A stretch of DNA of 64,000 nt from an uncultured Eubacteriales bacterium. GTDB lineage: Bacteria > Bacillota > Clostridia > Christensenellales > CAG-138. The stretch spans positions 1-64,000 of the forward strand of contig CADBYI010000004.1 in assembly GCA_902798825.1 (NCBI GenBank). Reading direction: 5' to 3'. A program made the position numbers and the translations under genes. Below, one piece after another: positions 32,169 through 40,976 of this stretch. Position 1 is the first letter of the stretch, and each line of letters starts with the position of its first letter. The notes under the pieces were generated by a model that saw only the letters and a program-made list of their open reading frames with translations, searched no databases and was not told the origin of the DNA.

Positions 32169-32822
32169 TTACCCCTCCAAAAACGCCATCACCCCCTGGG
32201 CTATCGCCATTGCGATAGCCCTTTGATATGCCTCGTCCTGCAAGAGCTTCTCCTCCTCCGGGTTGCTCAAAAAGCCGCACTCCACCAGCACCGCCGGGCA
32301 GGCGGGGACCCGGGTCACGAAGTTGTTCCCGGGGTTCGGCAGCCGCGGCTGCAGCGAAAGGGCCTCCGTCAGGCTGCGGATGACGCACCCGGCCAGGGCC
32401 TCCCCGGCCTCCGCCCCCGCCTGATAGTAGGCCATGGGCCCCCGAACCCGCCGGTCGGAAAACTTGTTCATATGGATGGACACCGCCGCGTCCGCCCCCT
32501 CCGTCTGCAGCAGCGCCCCCCGTCGGGCCATGTCCTCCCGCTTGCTGTCGCCCAGGGCCCCCGCCTCCGTCCGGGTCATGAGCACCCGGACCCCGGCCTC
32601 CTCCAGCTCCCTTTGTACCAGCCGCGCCACCTTGAGATTGAGCTCGCTCTCCTTCACCCCCGTGTCCGCTCCGGACGCCCCGGCGTCGAAGCCCCCGTGG
32701 CCCGCGTCCACGATCACGTACCACCCCTCCGGCGTGGGCAGCGGCGCCCGCTCCGGCGCCTGCGCCGGTTGAGCGCAGCCCAAAAGGGCCCCCAGCAGCA
32801 ACAAAAAAAGCCTGTGTTTCAC
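32169..32822 (-). CDS. N-acetylmuramoyl-L-alanine amidase, CwlD-like lipoprotein
   Basis: 217-aa Amidase_3 zinc enzyme: H42 in DAGHGG, Glu in KESELNLK, His in SIHMN, catalytic Glu in VLVECGF. N-terminus is a lipoprotein signal with C16 in ALLGC. It cleaves the amide linking muramic acid to the peptide; a sporulation (CwlD, muramic-lactam) role is possible given Spo0A but not proven. Starts with GTG at 32822, no Shine-Dalgarno site; TATACT ends 6 nt upstream, so leaderless translation is likely. Confidence 0.9.
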   Translation of the reverse strand: MKHRLFLLLLGALLGCAQPAQAPERAPLPTPEGWYVIVDAGHGGFDAGASGADTGVKESELNLKVARLVQRELEEAGVRVLMTRTEAGALGDSKREDMARRGALLQTEGADAAVSIHMNKFSDRRVRGPMAYYQAGAEAGEALAGCVIRSLTEALSLQPRLPNPGNNFVTRVPACPAVLVECGFLSNPEEEKLLQDEAYQRAIAMAIAQGVMAFLEG

Positions 32823-32828
32823 AGGCTA

Positions 32829-32834
32829 AGTATA
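32829..32834 (-). promoter_or_regulatory. -10 box of the amidase gene, leaderless
   Basis: Minus-strand TATACT followed by TAGCCT and the GTG start. It lies in the short gap after the phosphoesterase gene; no convincing -35. Confidence 0.45.
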
Positions 32835-32848
32835 TGCGCCGTCCGCCT

Positions 32849-33553
32849 CTATATTTCCGCGATCAGCTTGGGCACGAACCGAAGGTGGTCCGCAGAGGTG
32901 AGGTGATACTCCGTCCCCTCATAGCTTCCCTCGAAGCCCCCCAGACAGGACCGGCCGTGGAGGTGTCCGTAGACGCAGTGGTCCATCCCCCGGCCCGCCA
33001 GAAGGCTCGCAAACTCCGTGGGCGCCCCCTTCTCGTTGAAGGGCGGGTAGTGGAGCATGAAAACGCGCAGCCGGCCGGCTTGGGCGTCCATGGCCCGAAG
33101 GGACAGCTCCTGCCGCAGCTTCTCCCGTTCGAATATCTTCCGATCCTTGCTCTCGGAAAAGTCGACGCCGGCGGGGGTGTTCCAGCCCCGGGTGCCGCCG
33201 ACGACGACGTCGTTCCAAACCAGGGCGTTGTTCTGCACCGCCCGGATGGACGGGGGCAGGACGCTCTGGACCTTGCCATAGCCGGTCCACCAATAGTCGT
33301 GGTTCCCCCGAAGCAGCATCTTGGTGCCCTTGAGTCCATGGATGAAATCCAAATCCGCCGCCGCTTCCTCCAGCCTTAGGCCCCAGCTGATGTCGCCGGG
33401 GACCAGCACCAGATCCCCCTCGCCCACCGTGTCCTGCCAGCCCTCCCGCAGCCGGTTCACGTGGTTCGTCCACCCCGGCCCGAACACGTCCATGGACTTG
33501 TTTTCCACGGACAGGGAAAGATGCAGATCACCGATGGCAAAGATGCGGGGCAT
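32849..33553 (-). CDS. Metallophosphoesterase
   Basis: 234 aa, calcineurin-like: GDLHLS (DxH), VPGDISW (GDxxW), LLRGNHDYWW (GNHD), FMLHYPP and VYGHLHG complete the five metal-ligand blocks. Substrate unknown. The start at 33553 follows GAGGAG two nt after the stop of the zinc-ribbon gene, so the pair is translationally coupled; the open frame extending to 33736 is a shadow of that gene. Confidence 0.92.
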   Translation of the reverse strand: MPRIFAIGDLHLSLSVENKSMDVFGPGWTNHVNRLREGWQDTVGEGDLVLVPGDISWGLRLEEAAADLDFIHGLKGTKMLLRGNHDYWWTGYGKVQSVLPPSIRAVQNNALVWNDVVVGGTRGWNTPAGVDFSESKDRKIFEREKLRQELSLRAMDAQAGRLRVFMLHYPPFNEKGAPTEFASLLAGRGMDHCVYGHLHGRSCLGGFEGSYEGTEYHLTSADHLRFVPKLIAEI

Positions 33554-33555
33554 GC

Positions 33556-33864
33556 TCACTCCTCGTCTTCCGAATCCTCTTCGTCGTCCACGACCTCTTC
33601 CAGGGGCATATCCGCCTCGTCGGCCCGAAGCTTGTCGGCCATGAGCTCCAGCTCCGCCTCCCGCTTCTGCTCCCGCAGGCATTCCTCGCACAGATCGTGG
33701 CCCTTCACCGCGGGCGCTTCGCCGCAGTTGGAGCACATGACCACCTCATCCTCCTCCACGGGGGCAGCCTTCTTCCGCTTCATGGCGGAGGCGCACACGT
33801 GGCAGATGGTCTCGCCGGGCTTAAGATAGTTCAGTTCACACTTGGGGCATTTGCGTAACGCCAT
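33556..33864 (-). CDS. Zinc-ribbon protein with acidic tail
   Basis: 102 aa. Three Cys pairs (CPKCELNY, CHVCASAM, CSNCGEAP) plus CEECL suggest two zinc ribbons, with a C-terminal highly acidic tail (VVDDEEDSEDEE). Possibly a nucleic-acid or protein-binding adaptor; no family name is certain. Upstream of and coupled to the phosphoesterase. Promoter TTGACA/17/CATACT lies inside the end of engB. Confidence 0.75.
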   Translation of the reverse strand: MALRKCPKCELNYLKPGETICHVCASAMKRKKAAPVEEDEVVMCSNCGEAPAVKGHDLCEECLREQKREAELELMADKLRADEADMPLEEVVDDEEDSEDEE

Positions 33865-33895
33865 AGTTCTCTCTCCTGGGTAGTTCTCGCCCCAT

Positions 33896-33924
33896 AGTAT
33901 GCGTTCTTGCTATGGTTCTGTCAA
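33896..33924 (-). promoter_or_regulatory. Promoter of the zinc-ribbon/phosphoesterase pair
   Basis: On the minus strand TTGACA (33919-33924, inside the last codons of engB), 17-nt spacer, CATACT (33896-33901). Confidence 0.65.
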
Positions 33925-34542
33925 GGGCTCCCGTTGATTTTCTTTTGGAGAAGCCAGCTTTTCCGAAACGACGCTGCCCAGCCGCTCCAACAGCCGGTCC
34001 CGTCCCTCCCCCGTCTCGCTGGAGAAGGGCAGCCCCCAGGGGGGCGCGCCCACCAGCTTGGCGTTTTGGTTGGCCGCCTGCTGCCGCTTGGACTTGGCGA
34101 TCTTGTCCGCCTTGGTGGCCACGATGGTGAAGGGGATGTTGTAATAGAGAAGGAACTGGTACATCTGCCGATCCTCCTCCGTGGGCTCGTGGCGGATGTC
34201 CAGAAGCAGGAACAGATGGTCCACCCGGCTGGAGGTCAGATAGCTCTCCATGAGCCTGCCCCAGCTCTCCCGCTCGCCTTTGCTCCGCTGGGCGAAGCCG
34301 TACCCCGGCAGGTCCACCAGATAGAAGCTGTCGTTGAGCAAAAAGTAGTTCACCAGCCGGGTCTTCCCCGGGGCGGCGCTGATGCGGGCCAGCTTCCCGT
34401 TGCCCGTGAGGCAGTTGATGAGGCTGGACTTGCCCACGTTGCTCCGGCCCACCAGGGCGATCTCCGGCCGCTTCTCGGGGTAGCCCCCCTGCTGACCCAC
34501 GCTGGTCAGGAATGTGGCTTTTTTGATGCGAAAGGGTTCCAT
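33910..34542 (-). CDS. engB: Ribosome-biogenesis GTPase EngB (YsxC/YihA)
   Basis: 210 aa. G1 GRSNVGKS at 32-39, G3 DLPGYGFA, G4 TKADK, switch I near KTRLVNYF. An essential GTPase for 50S subunit assembly. Starts behind AAGAAGGAG. Not next to lon or clpX as in Bacillus; instead downstream of a divergent mreB-like gene. Confidence 0.96.
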   Translation of the reverse strand: MEPFRIKKATFLTSVGQQGGYPEKRPEIALVGRSNVGKSSLINCLTGNGKLARISAAPGKTRLVNYFLLNDSFYLVDLPGYGFAQRSKGERESWGRLMESYLTSSRVDHLFLLLDIRHEPTEEDRQMYQFLLYYNIPFTIVATKADKIAKSKRQQAANQNAKLVGAPPWGLPFSSETGEGRDRLLERLGSVVSEKLASPKENQREPLTEP

Positions 34543-34636
34543 ATGGCGCTCCTTCTTGGATATGGTGTGAGTATATCGGGAAATCGCCCGGTTTGCAACT
34601 TCCTTTTCCGTTTTCCTTATTTAACACTTTGTTTCA

Positions 34637-34665
34637 TTGTCACTTTTGGGCGACGATGGTATGCT
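34637..34665 (+). promoter_or_regulatory. Promoter of the MreB-like gene
   Basis: TTGTCA (34637-34642), 17-nt spacer, TATGCT (34660-34665). Confidence 0.55.
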
Positions 34666-34709
34666 TTTATCATCGAAAACTGGGTCTATGTACCCTGAAA
34701 GGAAGCGCT

Positions 34710-35747
34710 ATGGGTCTGTTTTCCTCCTCCGACATCGGGGTGGATCTGGGCACCGCCTACTCCCTCATCTACGTGCGGGGCAAGGGCATCGTCCTTCGCC
34801 AGCCCTCCGTGGTGGCCGTGGAGCGGGGCACCGGCAAGATGGCCGCCCTGGGCGAAAAGGCCAAGGAGATGCTGGGCCGGGCCCCGGAGGATCAGCTGGT
34901 CTTCCGCCCCCTGCAGGAAGGGGTCATCGCCAATTTGGACGCCACCGAGCGCATGCTCTCCGCCTTCTTCCAGGAGGTGGTGGGCAGCCGTATCTTCTTC
35001 AAGCCCCGGGCCGTCATCGCCGTGCCCAGCCAGTCCACGGAGGTGGAGCGGCGGGCGGTCATCGAGGCCAGCGAGGGGGCCGGCGCCCGGTACACCTATC
35101 TCATCGAGGAGCCCATGGCCGCCGCCATCGGCGCGGGCATCGACATCTTCTCCCCCAAGGGCGCCATGGTCCTGGACATCGGCGCGGGCACGTCCAACAT
35201 GCTGGTCACCTCCCTGGGAAAGCTGGTGAAATCCACCTCCATCAAGGTGGGAGGCGACCGGTTCGACGCCGCCATCGTCCGCTACTTTAAGCGCCAGCAC
35301 GGCATCGTCATCGGCCAGACCGCCGCGGAGGATCTGAAGATCCGCTTCGGCTCCGCCTATCCCCGGAAGGACGAAATTCTGATGGACGTGAAGGGCCGCT
35401 CCCTGGGCGGCGGGCTGCCCCTGGCCCTGCAGCTGGGGAGCAACGAGATCACCTACGCCCTCAGCGAGCCCCTTCGGGCCATCGTGGAGGAGCTGAAGGA
35501 CGCCCTGGAGCAGACCCCGGCGGAGCTCTGCGGCGACATCACCGAAACCGGCATCTGCCTCTCCGGCGGCAGCGCCCAGCTCTACGGCCTGGACAAATTC
35601 ATCTCCGAGCAGACCGGCGTCCCCTGCTACGTGGCCGAGGACCCTGCCTCCTGCGTGGCCATCGGCGCGGGCCGGGTCCTGGAGGATCTCAAGACCTACC
35701 GGGACGTGCTCTACGACTATCGACGGGGCGACTATTACGAGGCATAA
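34710..35747 (+). CDS. MreB/Mbl-family actin-like protein
   Basis: 345 aa. Actin-fold nucleotide motifs: phosphate-1 IGVDLGTAYSLIY, connect-1 VIEASEGAGAR, phosphate-2 MVLDIGAGTSNMLV, adenosine ICLSGGSAQLYG. Forms membrane-bound filaments that guide lateral wall synthesis. Stands alone and not in an mreBCD operon, which points to an Mbl/MreBH-like paralogue. The start at 34710 follows GAAAGGAAG. It converges with an M23 peptidase gene. Confidence 0.93.
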   Translation: MGLFSSSDIGVDLGTAYSLIYVRGKGIVLRQPSVVAVERGTGKMAALGEKAKEMLGRAPEDQLVFRPLQEGVIANLDATERMLSAFFQEVVGSRIFFKPRAVIAVPSQSTEVERRAVIEASEGAGARYTYLIEEPMAAAIGAGIDIFSPKGAMVLDIGAGTSNMLVTSLGKLVKSTSIKVGGDRFDAAIVRYFKRQHGIVIGQTAAEDLKIRFGSAYPRKDEILMDVKGRSLGGGLPLALQLGSNEITYALSEPLRAIVEELKDALEQTPAELCGDITETGICLSGGSAQLYGLDKFISEQTGVPCYVAEDPASCVAIGAGRVLEDLKTYRDVLYDYRRGDYYEA

Positions 35748-35763
35748 AAAAAAGCGATACTGC

Positions 35764-35789
35764 GAGGGCGGTGGATATCCACCGCCCTC
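35764..35789. terminator. Perfect 26-nt palindrome after the MreB-like gene
   Basis: GAGGGCGGTGGAT followed directly by its complement. An A8 run at 35749-35756 gives U residues on the minus strand; the plus side has TCATCATTTG. Probably terminates both convergent genes. Confidence 0.65.
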
Positions 35790-35840
35790 ATCATTTGCCG
35801 CAGCAGGGGGGAAGGACCGCGGCAAGGGTATAAATGATGT

Positions 35841-36587
35841 TTATCCGATCTTCACCTTGGCGGCGGGGTCCACAGCCTTTCCCTTCTCGAAGAAGGCGAA
35901 GTGCAGGTGGCTCTCCAGCGCGCACTCGGAAAGGGCGCTCCGGCCCACGGTGCCCAAAACGGTGCCGGCGTTCACCTTGTCCCCGGCCCGCACGGGTACG
36001 GTCTCGTTCAGATTGGCGTACAGGGTCTTCCGGTCCGAGGAGTGCTTCACGATCACCGTGACGCCCAGCTGGTCGTCGGTGTACACCCGCTCCACGGTGC
36101 CGCCCAGCACGCACTTCACCGCCGTGCCCTCGGGGCAGGCCAGATCAACGGCCTTGTGGGTGGTCCACTGGTCCAGCGTCTTCGAGTAGATCAGTTTGTC
36201 CGCGGCGAAGCCCCAAACCACCTGGCCGGACACCGGGGCCGTGGCCTTCCGGTCGGCGCTGGCGCTCTTGGGCGGCGCGGCGGTGGGGGCCGGCGGCGCC
36301 TCAGTGGGCTGGGGTTCCGGGGTGGCCGTGGGCAGGATGCGGATCACGGGCAGCCCCGTCTCCAGCGCCTCCTCCACCGCTTTCGGAGGCAAGGTGGCCT
36401 CCGAAACGGCCTCCGCCACGCCCTTTTCCGTGGGCAGGGGGGATATCCGGGCCTCCTCCTTGGGCAGGGAGGTCAGCGCCACCGCCGCGCCGATGATGGC
36501 CAGGCACAGCGCCAGCGCGCCGTACACGCCCCAATCCCGCCAGAAGGTGCCCCGGGGCTTAGTCTCGAACTCGTTCATTTCTTCCAT
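35841..36587 (-). CDS. M23 (LytM) peptidase, SpoIIQ-like
   Basis: 248 aa: membrane anchor at about 19-40, Pro/Thr/Ala-rich linker 85-118, LytM domain from 120. Zinc ligands H144 and D148 (THKAVD) and the HLH pair H227/H229 are intact, so it is probably an active endopeptidase. Single-anchor LytM proteins in spore formers include SpoIIQ, and clostridial spoIIQ often lies close to an mreB/mbl gene, as here. SpoIIQ is therefore a candidate but spoIID and spoIIID are absent. Confidence 0.85.
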   Translation of the reverse strand: MEEMNEFETKPRGTFWRDWGVYGALALCLAIIGAAVALTSLPKEEARISPLPTEKGVAEAVSEATLPPKAVEEALETGLPVIRILPTATPEPQPTEAPPAPTAAPPKSASADRKATAPVSGQVVWGFAADKLIYSKTLDQWTTHKAVDLACPEGTAVKCVLGGTVERVYTDDQLGVTVIVKHSSDRKTLYANLNETVPVRAGDKVNAGTVLGTVGRSALSECALESHLHFAFFEKGKAVDPAAKVKIG

Positions 36588-36713
36588 ATGCTACAGATTC
36601 CTTTCTTTGTCCCTGCGGGTGGCTGCCCGGCGGGGTCATGGTTCATGTCTTCGTTTCGCTCATAGTATGGGCCGCGATCCGTTCTTCCATTCAGTTTTTT
36701 CAAAATCGACCTC

Positions 36714-36742
36714 TTGTCAAACAGGCGAAAAAGGTCTATCCT
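36714..36742 (+). promoter_or_regulatory. Promoter of the MFS gene, probably leaderless
   Basis: TTGTCA (36714-36719), 17-nt spacer, TATCCT (36737-36742), 7 nt before the ATG at 36750. Confidence 0.55.
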
Positions 36743-36749
36743 ATGCCCC

Positions 36750-37907
36750 ATGAAAAAGCATCTGACCGCAAGCTACGCTCTGTATTTGAGCCTATACTGG
36801 ATCAGCGCCTGCTTCGTCTACGGCTACACCCGGCTGTTTTTGAGCCGCCTGGGCTTCTCCGCCGACGCGGTGGGCCTGCTCCTGGCCGTGGACTGCGCCG
36901 CCGCCATGGTGCTCCAGCCCCTGCTCGCCCGGGTGGTGGAGCGCTCCCGCCGCCTCACCATGCGCCATGCGCTGCTGTTCATGTGCCTGGTGGTCCTCTT
37001 CTGCGGGGGCCTGCTGCTGATCCCCCAGCCCAAGGCGGTGCTGATCTGCCTGTTCGCGGCCATGTCCACCATGACCATGGCCATCCAGCCCTTCGTCAAC
37101 GCCGTGGGCTTTAGCTACGTGAACCGGGGGGAAAAGCTGAACTGGTCCTTCGCCCGGGGCATCGCGTCCCTGGCCTTCGCCCTGTTCTCCAAGATCTATT
37201 CCGCCCTGGCGGAGAAGGGCATGAACTGGCTGCTGGAGCTGTACCTGCTCGTCACGGCGGGGATGCTCCTTTGCTCCCTCGTCCTGGCGGAGAGGGAGGC
37301 TCAATCGGCCGACGCCCGGCCCCGAATCCGGCACGGGTCCCTGCTAAAGAGCTATCCCGCCTTCTTCGGCATGCTCCTGGGGGCGGTGCTGCTGTTCTTC
37401 CAGCACAACTTTTTGGACGCCTACATGTACGACGTGGTCGTGGCCGTGGGCGGCGGCACGTCGGAGCTGGGCACCGCTTTGCTCATCGGCGCCGCCGTGG
37501 AGACGCCCATGATGTTCCTTTTCTCCCGGGTGCAAAAAGGGGTGGGCCCGGGCCGGGTGCTGAAGCTGTCCACGGTCTTCATGGCCCTGAAGCCCTGGCT
37601 GATCCTGCTCCTGGGCTCCGTGTGGGGGGTGTATCTCATGCGCTTTAGCCACTTCTTCTCCTTCGCCCCCTTCATCATGGCCCTGACCTACTACGGGAAC
37701 GAGCGCATGGCCGAGGACGAGAAGGTCACGGGCCAGGCCCTGATCACCGGCGCCATCTCCCTGTCCGGCGTGTTCAGCTATCTCTTCGGCGGCCTGTTCG
37801 TCTCCGCCTGGGGCGCCCTGACGGCCCTGCTCGTCTGCACCCTCATCGGCATGGTCGGCGGCGGGCTGCTGCTGCTCTTCGCCGCCCGGGACCAGCGGCA
37901 GACGTAA
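36750..37907 (+). CDS. Major facilitator superfamily transporter (LacY/NucP-like)
   Basis: 385 aa with about 12 membrane segments. FSADAVGLLLAVDCAAAMVLQPLLARVVERS matches the helix 2-3 loop of sugar/H+ symporter-type MFS_1 proteins, and NWSFARGIASLAFAL the helix-5 region. The start at 36750 has no good ribosome site. Substrate unknown. Single gene followed by a terminator that overlaps the next promoter. Confidence 0.85.
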   Translation: MKKHLTASYALYLSLYWISACFVYGYTRLFLSRLGFSADAVGLLLAVDCAAAMVLQPLLARVVERSRRLTMRHALLFMCLVVLFCGGLLLIPQPKAVLICLFAAMSTMTMAIQPFVNAVGFSYVNRGEKLNWSFARGIASLAFALFSKIYSALAEKGMNWLLELYLLVTAGMLLCSLVLAEREAQSADARPRIRHGSLLKSYPAFFGMLLGAVLLFFQHNFLDAYMYDVVVAVGGGTSELGTALLIGAAVETPMMFLFSRVQKGVGPGRVLKLSTVFMALKPWLILLLGSVWGVYLMRFSHFFSFAPFIMALTYYGNERMAEDEKVTGQALITGAISLSGVFSYLFGGLFVSAWGALTALLVCTLIGMVGGGLLLLFAARDQRQT

Positions 37908-37916
37908 GATGTGTAA

Positions 37917-37944
37917 GGGACGGGCTTGCCCGTCCCGTTCTTTT
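37917..37944 (+). terminator. Terminator of the MFS gene
   Basis: GGGACGGGC/GCCCGTCCC stem with loop TT (37917-37936) then GTTCTTTT. The same 20-nt hairpin serves another gene at 57817-57836. Confidence 0.85.
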
Positions 37945-37954
37945 CCTGTATAAT
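37926..37954 (+). promoter_or_regulatory. Promoter of the RlmI-like gene embedded in the terminator
   Basis: TTGCCC (37926-37931, within the loop and 3' arm of the terminator), 17-nt spacer, TATAAT (37949-37954). Confidence 0.6.
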
Positions 37955-37978
37955 CATGCCCATAAGGAGCCAAACGGT

Positions 37979-39199
37979 ATGAAAACGAAGCGCGCATTTC
38001 CCCGGATCACGGTGAACAAAAAGGCGGAACAGAGCTTGAGAAGCGGCCATCCCTGGGTCTACGGGGCCGAGGTCTTGGAAAAGGAGCCCTGCGAAAACGG
38101 GGCCGTGGCCGACGTGTTCAGCGAGAAGGGGACGTACCTGGGCAGCGGGTTTTACAACGACCAGAGCAAGATATTGGTCCGGGTTCTGTCGAAGAACGCC
38201 AACGACGCCTTCGACGAGGCCTTCTTCCGCCGCCGCATCCGCTACGCCCTCGACTATCGAAAGACCGTCATGGGGGAGGACTTCTCCGCCTGCCGCCTGA
38301 TCTTCGGGGAGGCGGACGGGCTCCCGGGCTGGACCGTGGACCGGTTTGAAGATGTGCTGGTGACGGAGAGCCTGTCCCTGGGCATCGAGGTCCGCAAACA
38401 TATGCTGTTCGCCCTCCTCCAGGAGGAGCTCGGGCGGGACGGCGTTTCCATCGACGCCATCTATGAGCGGAACGAAAGCCCCCTCCGGCTCAAGGAGGGC
38501 TTGCCCCAGGGCAAGGGCTATTTTGCCCTGCCGGGTCTTAGGATAGAGGGCAGCGGCCTGGTGGAGATCGTGGAAAACGGCATCCGCTACGAGGTGGACT
38601 ATGTGAACGGCCAGAAGACCGGCTTCTTCCTGGACCAGAAGTACAACCGCCGGGCGGCGGCCAGGCTGGCAAAGGGCAAGCGGGTGCTGGACTGCTTCAC
38701 CCACACGGGCGCTTTCGCCCTGAACTGCGCCAGGGCCGGGGCCGCGTCCGTGACGGCGGTGGACGTGTCGGCGCTGGCCCTTGAGGAGGTGAGGCGCAAC
38801 GCCGCCCTGAACGGCCTCGACCTGACGCCCCTGCAGGCGGACGTGTTCGACCTGCTGACGAAGCTGACGGCCAAAAGGTGCCGGGACTACGACTATATCA
38901 TCCTGGACCCGCCGGCCTTCACCAAGAGCAACGCCACGGCCAAAAACGCCTTCAACGGCTATAAGCAGATCAACCGCATGGCCATGAAGCTGCTGCCAAG
39001 GGGCGGGTATCTCGCCACCTGCTCCTGTTCCCACTTTATGTATGAGGACCAGTTCCGGCGGATGCTGCTGGAGGCGGCCCAGGAGGCGGACGTGACCCTC
39101 CGCTTCATCGAGCAGCGGCAGCAGGGGCCGGACCACCCCATATTGCCCACTGTGCCCGAGACCTACTATCTGAAATTCTATCTGTTGCAGGTGCTGTGA
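37979..39199 (+). CDS. RlmI-like rRNA large-subunit methyltransferase
   Basis: 406 aa. N-terminal PUA domain (SLRSGHPWVYGAEV), then a Rossmann methyltransferase with DQKYNRR, motif I VLDCFTHTGAFAL, motif IV LDPPAFTKS and the late TCSCSHFM. Family: class I SAM-dependent m5C methyltransferase of 23S rRNA (YwbD/RlmI). Starts behind AAGGAG. The stop overlaps the next start (TGATG). Confidence 0.93.
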   Translation: MKTKRAFPRITVNKKAEQSLRSGHPWVYGAEVLEKEPCENGAVADVFSEKGTYLGSGFYNDQSKILVRVLSKNANDAFDEAFFRRRIRYALDYRKTVMGEDFSACRLIFGEADGLPGWTVDRFEDVLVTESLSLGIEVRKHMLFALLQEELGRDGVSIDAIYERNESPLRLKEGLPQGKGYFALPGLRIEGSGLVEIVENGIRYEVDYVNGQKTGFFLDQKYNRRAAARLAKGKRVLDCFTHTGAFALNCARAGAASVTAVDVSALALEEVRRNAALNGLDLTPLQADVFDLLTKLTAKRCRDYDYIILDPPAFTKSNATAKNAFNGYKQINRMAMKLLPRGGYLATCSCSHFMYEDQFRRMLLEAAQEADVTLRFIEQRQQGPDHPILPTVPETYYLKFYLLQVL

Positions 39200-39768
39200 T
39201 GATCACGAGAGACGAAGCCGTCGCCCTCATCGAGAGGCTGTTAGAAACCAAGGAGCGGGTGATCGTGGCCCTGGACGGTATGTCCTGTTCGGGGAAGACC
39301 ACCTTCGCCGCCCAGCTGGCCCAAAAATTTTCCGGTTCCGTGGTCCATATGGACGATTTCTTCCTGCCTGCGGACCGGTTCACGGAACAGATGCAGGCCC
39401 TGCCCGGGGGCAACATGGACCGGGCGCGGTTTCAGGCGGAGGTCCTCTCCCCCCTGGCCGCCGGTGCGGACTTTTCCTATGCCCCCTTCTCCTGCAAGGA
39501 GCAGGCCCTGCTGTCGGATAAAACTCAAGTGACCGGCCGTCTCATCGTCGTGGAGGGGGCCTATGCCCTGCTGCCCGCCTGGGGCCGCTATTGGGACCTG
39601 AGCCTCTTTTTGCAGGTATCCCAAGAGGAACAGCAGGGGCGGCTCCTGCTCCGCAACGGGGCCCGAGGCATGGTGCCCTTCCTCAAGCGCTGGATCCCCC
39701 GGGAGGAAACCTACTTCGCCGCCTGCCACGTCCGCAACAGATGCGACCAGATCGTGGACGGGGAATAA
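39199..39768 (+). CDS. P-loop kinase of the uridine-kinase-like family
   Basis: 189 aa. Walker A DGMSCSGKTTF, then VVHMDDFFLPADRFT (the Asp-Asp substrate site of uridine kinase-like proteins), a lid region RLLLRNGARG and IVVEGAYAL. It may phosphorylate a nucleoside or other small alcohol; exact substrate unknown. ATG at 39199 overlaps the previous stop by one nt (TGATG), hence coupled to the methyltransferase gene. Confidence 0.85.
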   Translation: MITRDEAVALIERLLETKERVIVALDGMSCSGKTTFAAQLAQKFSGSVVHMDDFFLPADRFTEQMQALPGGNMDRARFQAEVLSPLAAGADFSYAPFSCKEQALLSDKTQVTGRLIVVEGAYALLPAWGRYWDLSLFLQVSQEEQQGRLLLRNGARGMVPFLKRWIPREETYFAACHVRNRCDQIVDGE

Positions 39769-39793
39769 AGGGCGACAGATGACAGATACACAA

Positions 39794-39817
39794 GGACCGA
39801 CCCAAGCGGGTCGGTCC
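39794..39817 (+). terminator. Terminator after the kinase gene
   Basis: GGACCGACCC/GGGTCGGTCC stem with loop AAGC, followed by CTTTTGTTTG. Also sits at the end of the convergent SGNH gene. Confidence 0.85.
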
Positions 39818-39838
39818 CTTTTGTTTGATGTCAAAAGA

Positions 39839-40663
39839 TCAGTTTTCGGCGCTGCCCAGGGTCCACTTGCCGTCGTAGTAGGCCTGGCGGGCCGTCTCCC
39901 GCAGAGCCCGGACCCAAAGGATCTTGCCCTTCCGGTTCAGGTGGAACCGATAGTCCGAAGCGCTGCAGTCCCGGGCCAGGTAGCCGTTTTCGTCCCGGAC
40001 GGGATCGGCTATCTCGATGTAGCCGTAGCCCTTCTCCTGGCAATATGCCCGGAGCCGTTCGTTGATGTCCCTGTTCTGGTCCGCGGTCAGATTCACCGTG
40101 TGGGCGTAGTTTTCGATCATGGGCACGATGGAGTGGACGAATATCTCCACCTCCGGCGCGCTCTCCTTCACGATGCCGATGAGGGTATCGTAAGTCTCGA
40201 TGAATTCCTCCGGCGTGAACCACCGAAGGTCGCTGACGCCCAGGTTGATGAACAGCCGCTTCGTCTCCGTGGCGGCCACCACGTCCGCGATGGTCATGTA
40301 CCTGCCCCGGTACTTCAGCTCCGGGACCCGCTTTCGCTGCTCGCATTCCAGGGCTTTTTTCAGCGTCAAGGCGCTGGCCGACACGATCTTCATGTCCCCC
40401 AGGCAGGGATGCTTTTCATAGCGCTCGTTCTGCACGTGGCCGGCAAAGCCGGCGGACAGGGAGTCGCCGACCAAAACGGAGCCGTCGAACCACTGGTCCA
40501 GATATCCCTCGTCCAGCTGCTCGTCCGTGACGGTCTCGACAGAGGGGGGCTCCGCCGCTGCGTCCGGCAGGGGCGTCTCGGTCCCCTCCCCCCGGGCGAC
40601 GCCCACCGGCGCAAGGCACAGCAGCAGGCCGAGGGCCACGCTTCTGATAAAAGGCGAATGCAT
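39839..40663 (-). CDS. Secreted SGNH/GDSL-type hydrolase
   Basis: 274 aa. Signal peptide 1-25 (VGVARG). Block [12 protein letters not shown] with nucleophile Ser; block III-like [12 protein letters not shown]-terminal block [12 protein letters not shown] with Asp and His of the triad. An extracellular esterase or acetylhydrolase acting on surface glycans is likely; substrate unknown. Starts behind AGGAGG. It is followed upstream by a DUF2087 gene only 16 nt away, same strand. Confidence 0.82.
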   Translation of the reverse strand: MHSPFIRSVALGLLLCLAPVGVARGEGTETPLPDAAAEPPSVETVTDEQLDEGYLDQWFDGSVLVGDSLSAGFAGHVQNERYEKHPCLGDMKIVSASALTLKKALECEQRKRVPELKYRGRYMTIADVVAATETKRLFINLGVSDLRWFTPEEFIETYDTLIGIVKESAPEVEIFVHSIVPMIENYAHTVNLTADQNRDINERLRAYCQEKGYGYIEIADPVRDENGYLARDCSASDYRFHLNRKGKILWVRALRETARQAYYDGKWTLGSAEN

Positions 40664-40679
40664 TTGTTTCCTCCTGAAT

Positions 40680-40967
40680 CTATTCCTGTGCAGGCCGCAC
40701 GTACAGGCCCTTCTCCCGCTTCAGCAGGCCGAAGTCCACCATCTCCCGGCGGGCCGTGCAGTAATCGTCATAGTGGTCCAATATCTTGAAATTGACCTCC
40801 TGCTCCGTATAGCTGCGGCCCGGCTCGAAGTCCAGCGCCAGCAGATCCAGCAGCACCTTCCGCTTCTTGAGCTGGCTGGGCATCATGACGATGAGCCCGT
40901 CCCGCCAGAAGACCTTCTTCACCTTCTCGGCGAAGGCCTCGTCGTACAGCATCTCTTCGCTCAGCAT
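40680..40967 (-). CDS. DUF2087 domain protein
   Basis: 95 aa with the DUF2087 pattern: PSQLKKRKVLLDLLALDFEPGRSYTEQEVNFKI and DYCTARREMVDFGLLKREKG, a winged-helix-like fold often fused to regulators. Function unknown, perhaps a small DNA-binding protein. Lies 9 nt downstream of a ModE-like regulator with GAGGTGAGG as ribosome site, so they form an operon. Confidence 0.85.
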   Translation of the reverse strand: MLSEEMLYDEAFAEKVKKVFWRDGLIVMMPSQLKKRKVLLDLLALDFEPGRSYTEQEVNFKILDHYDDYCTARREMVDFGLLKREKGLYVRPAQE

Positions 40968-40976
40968 ATCCTCACC

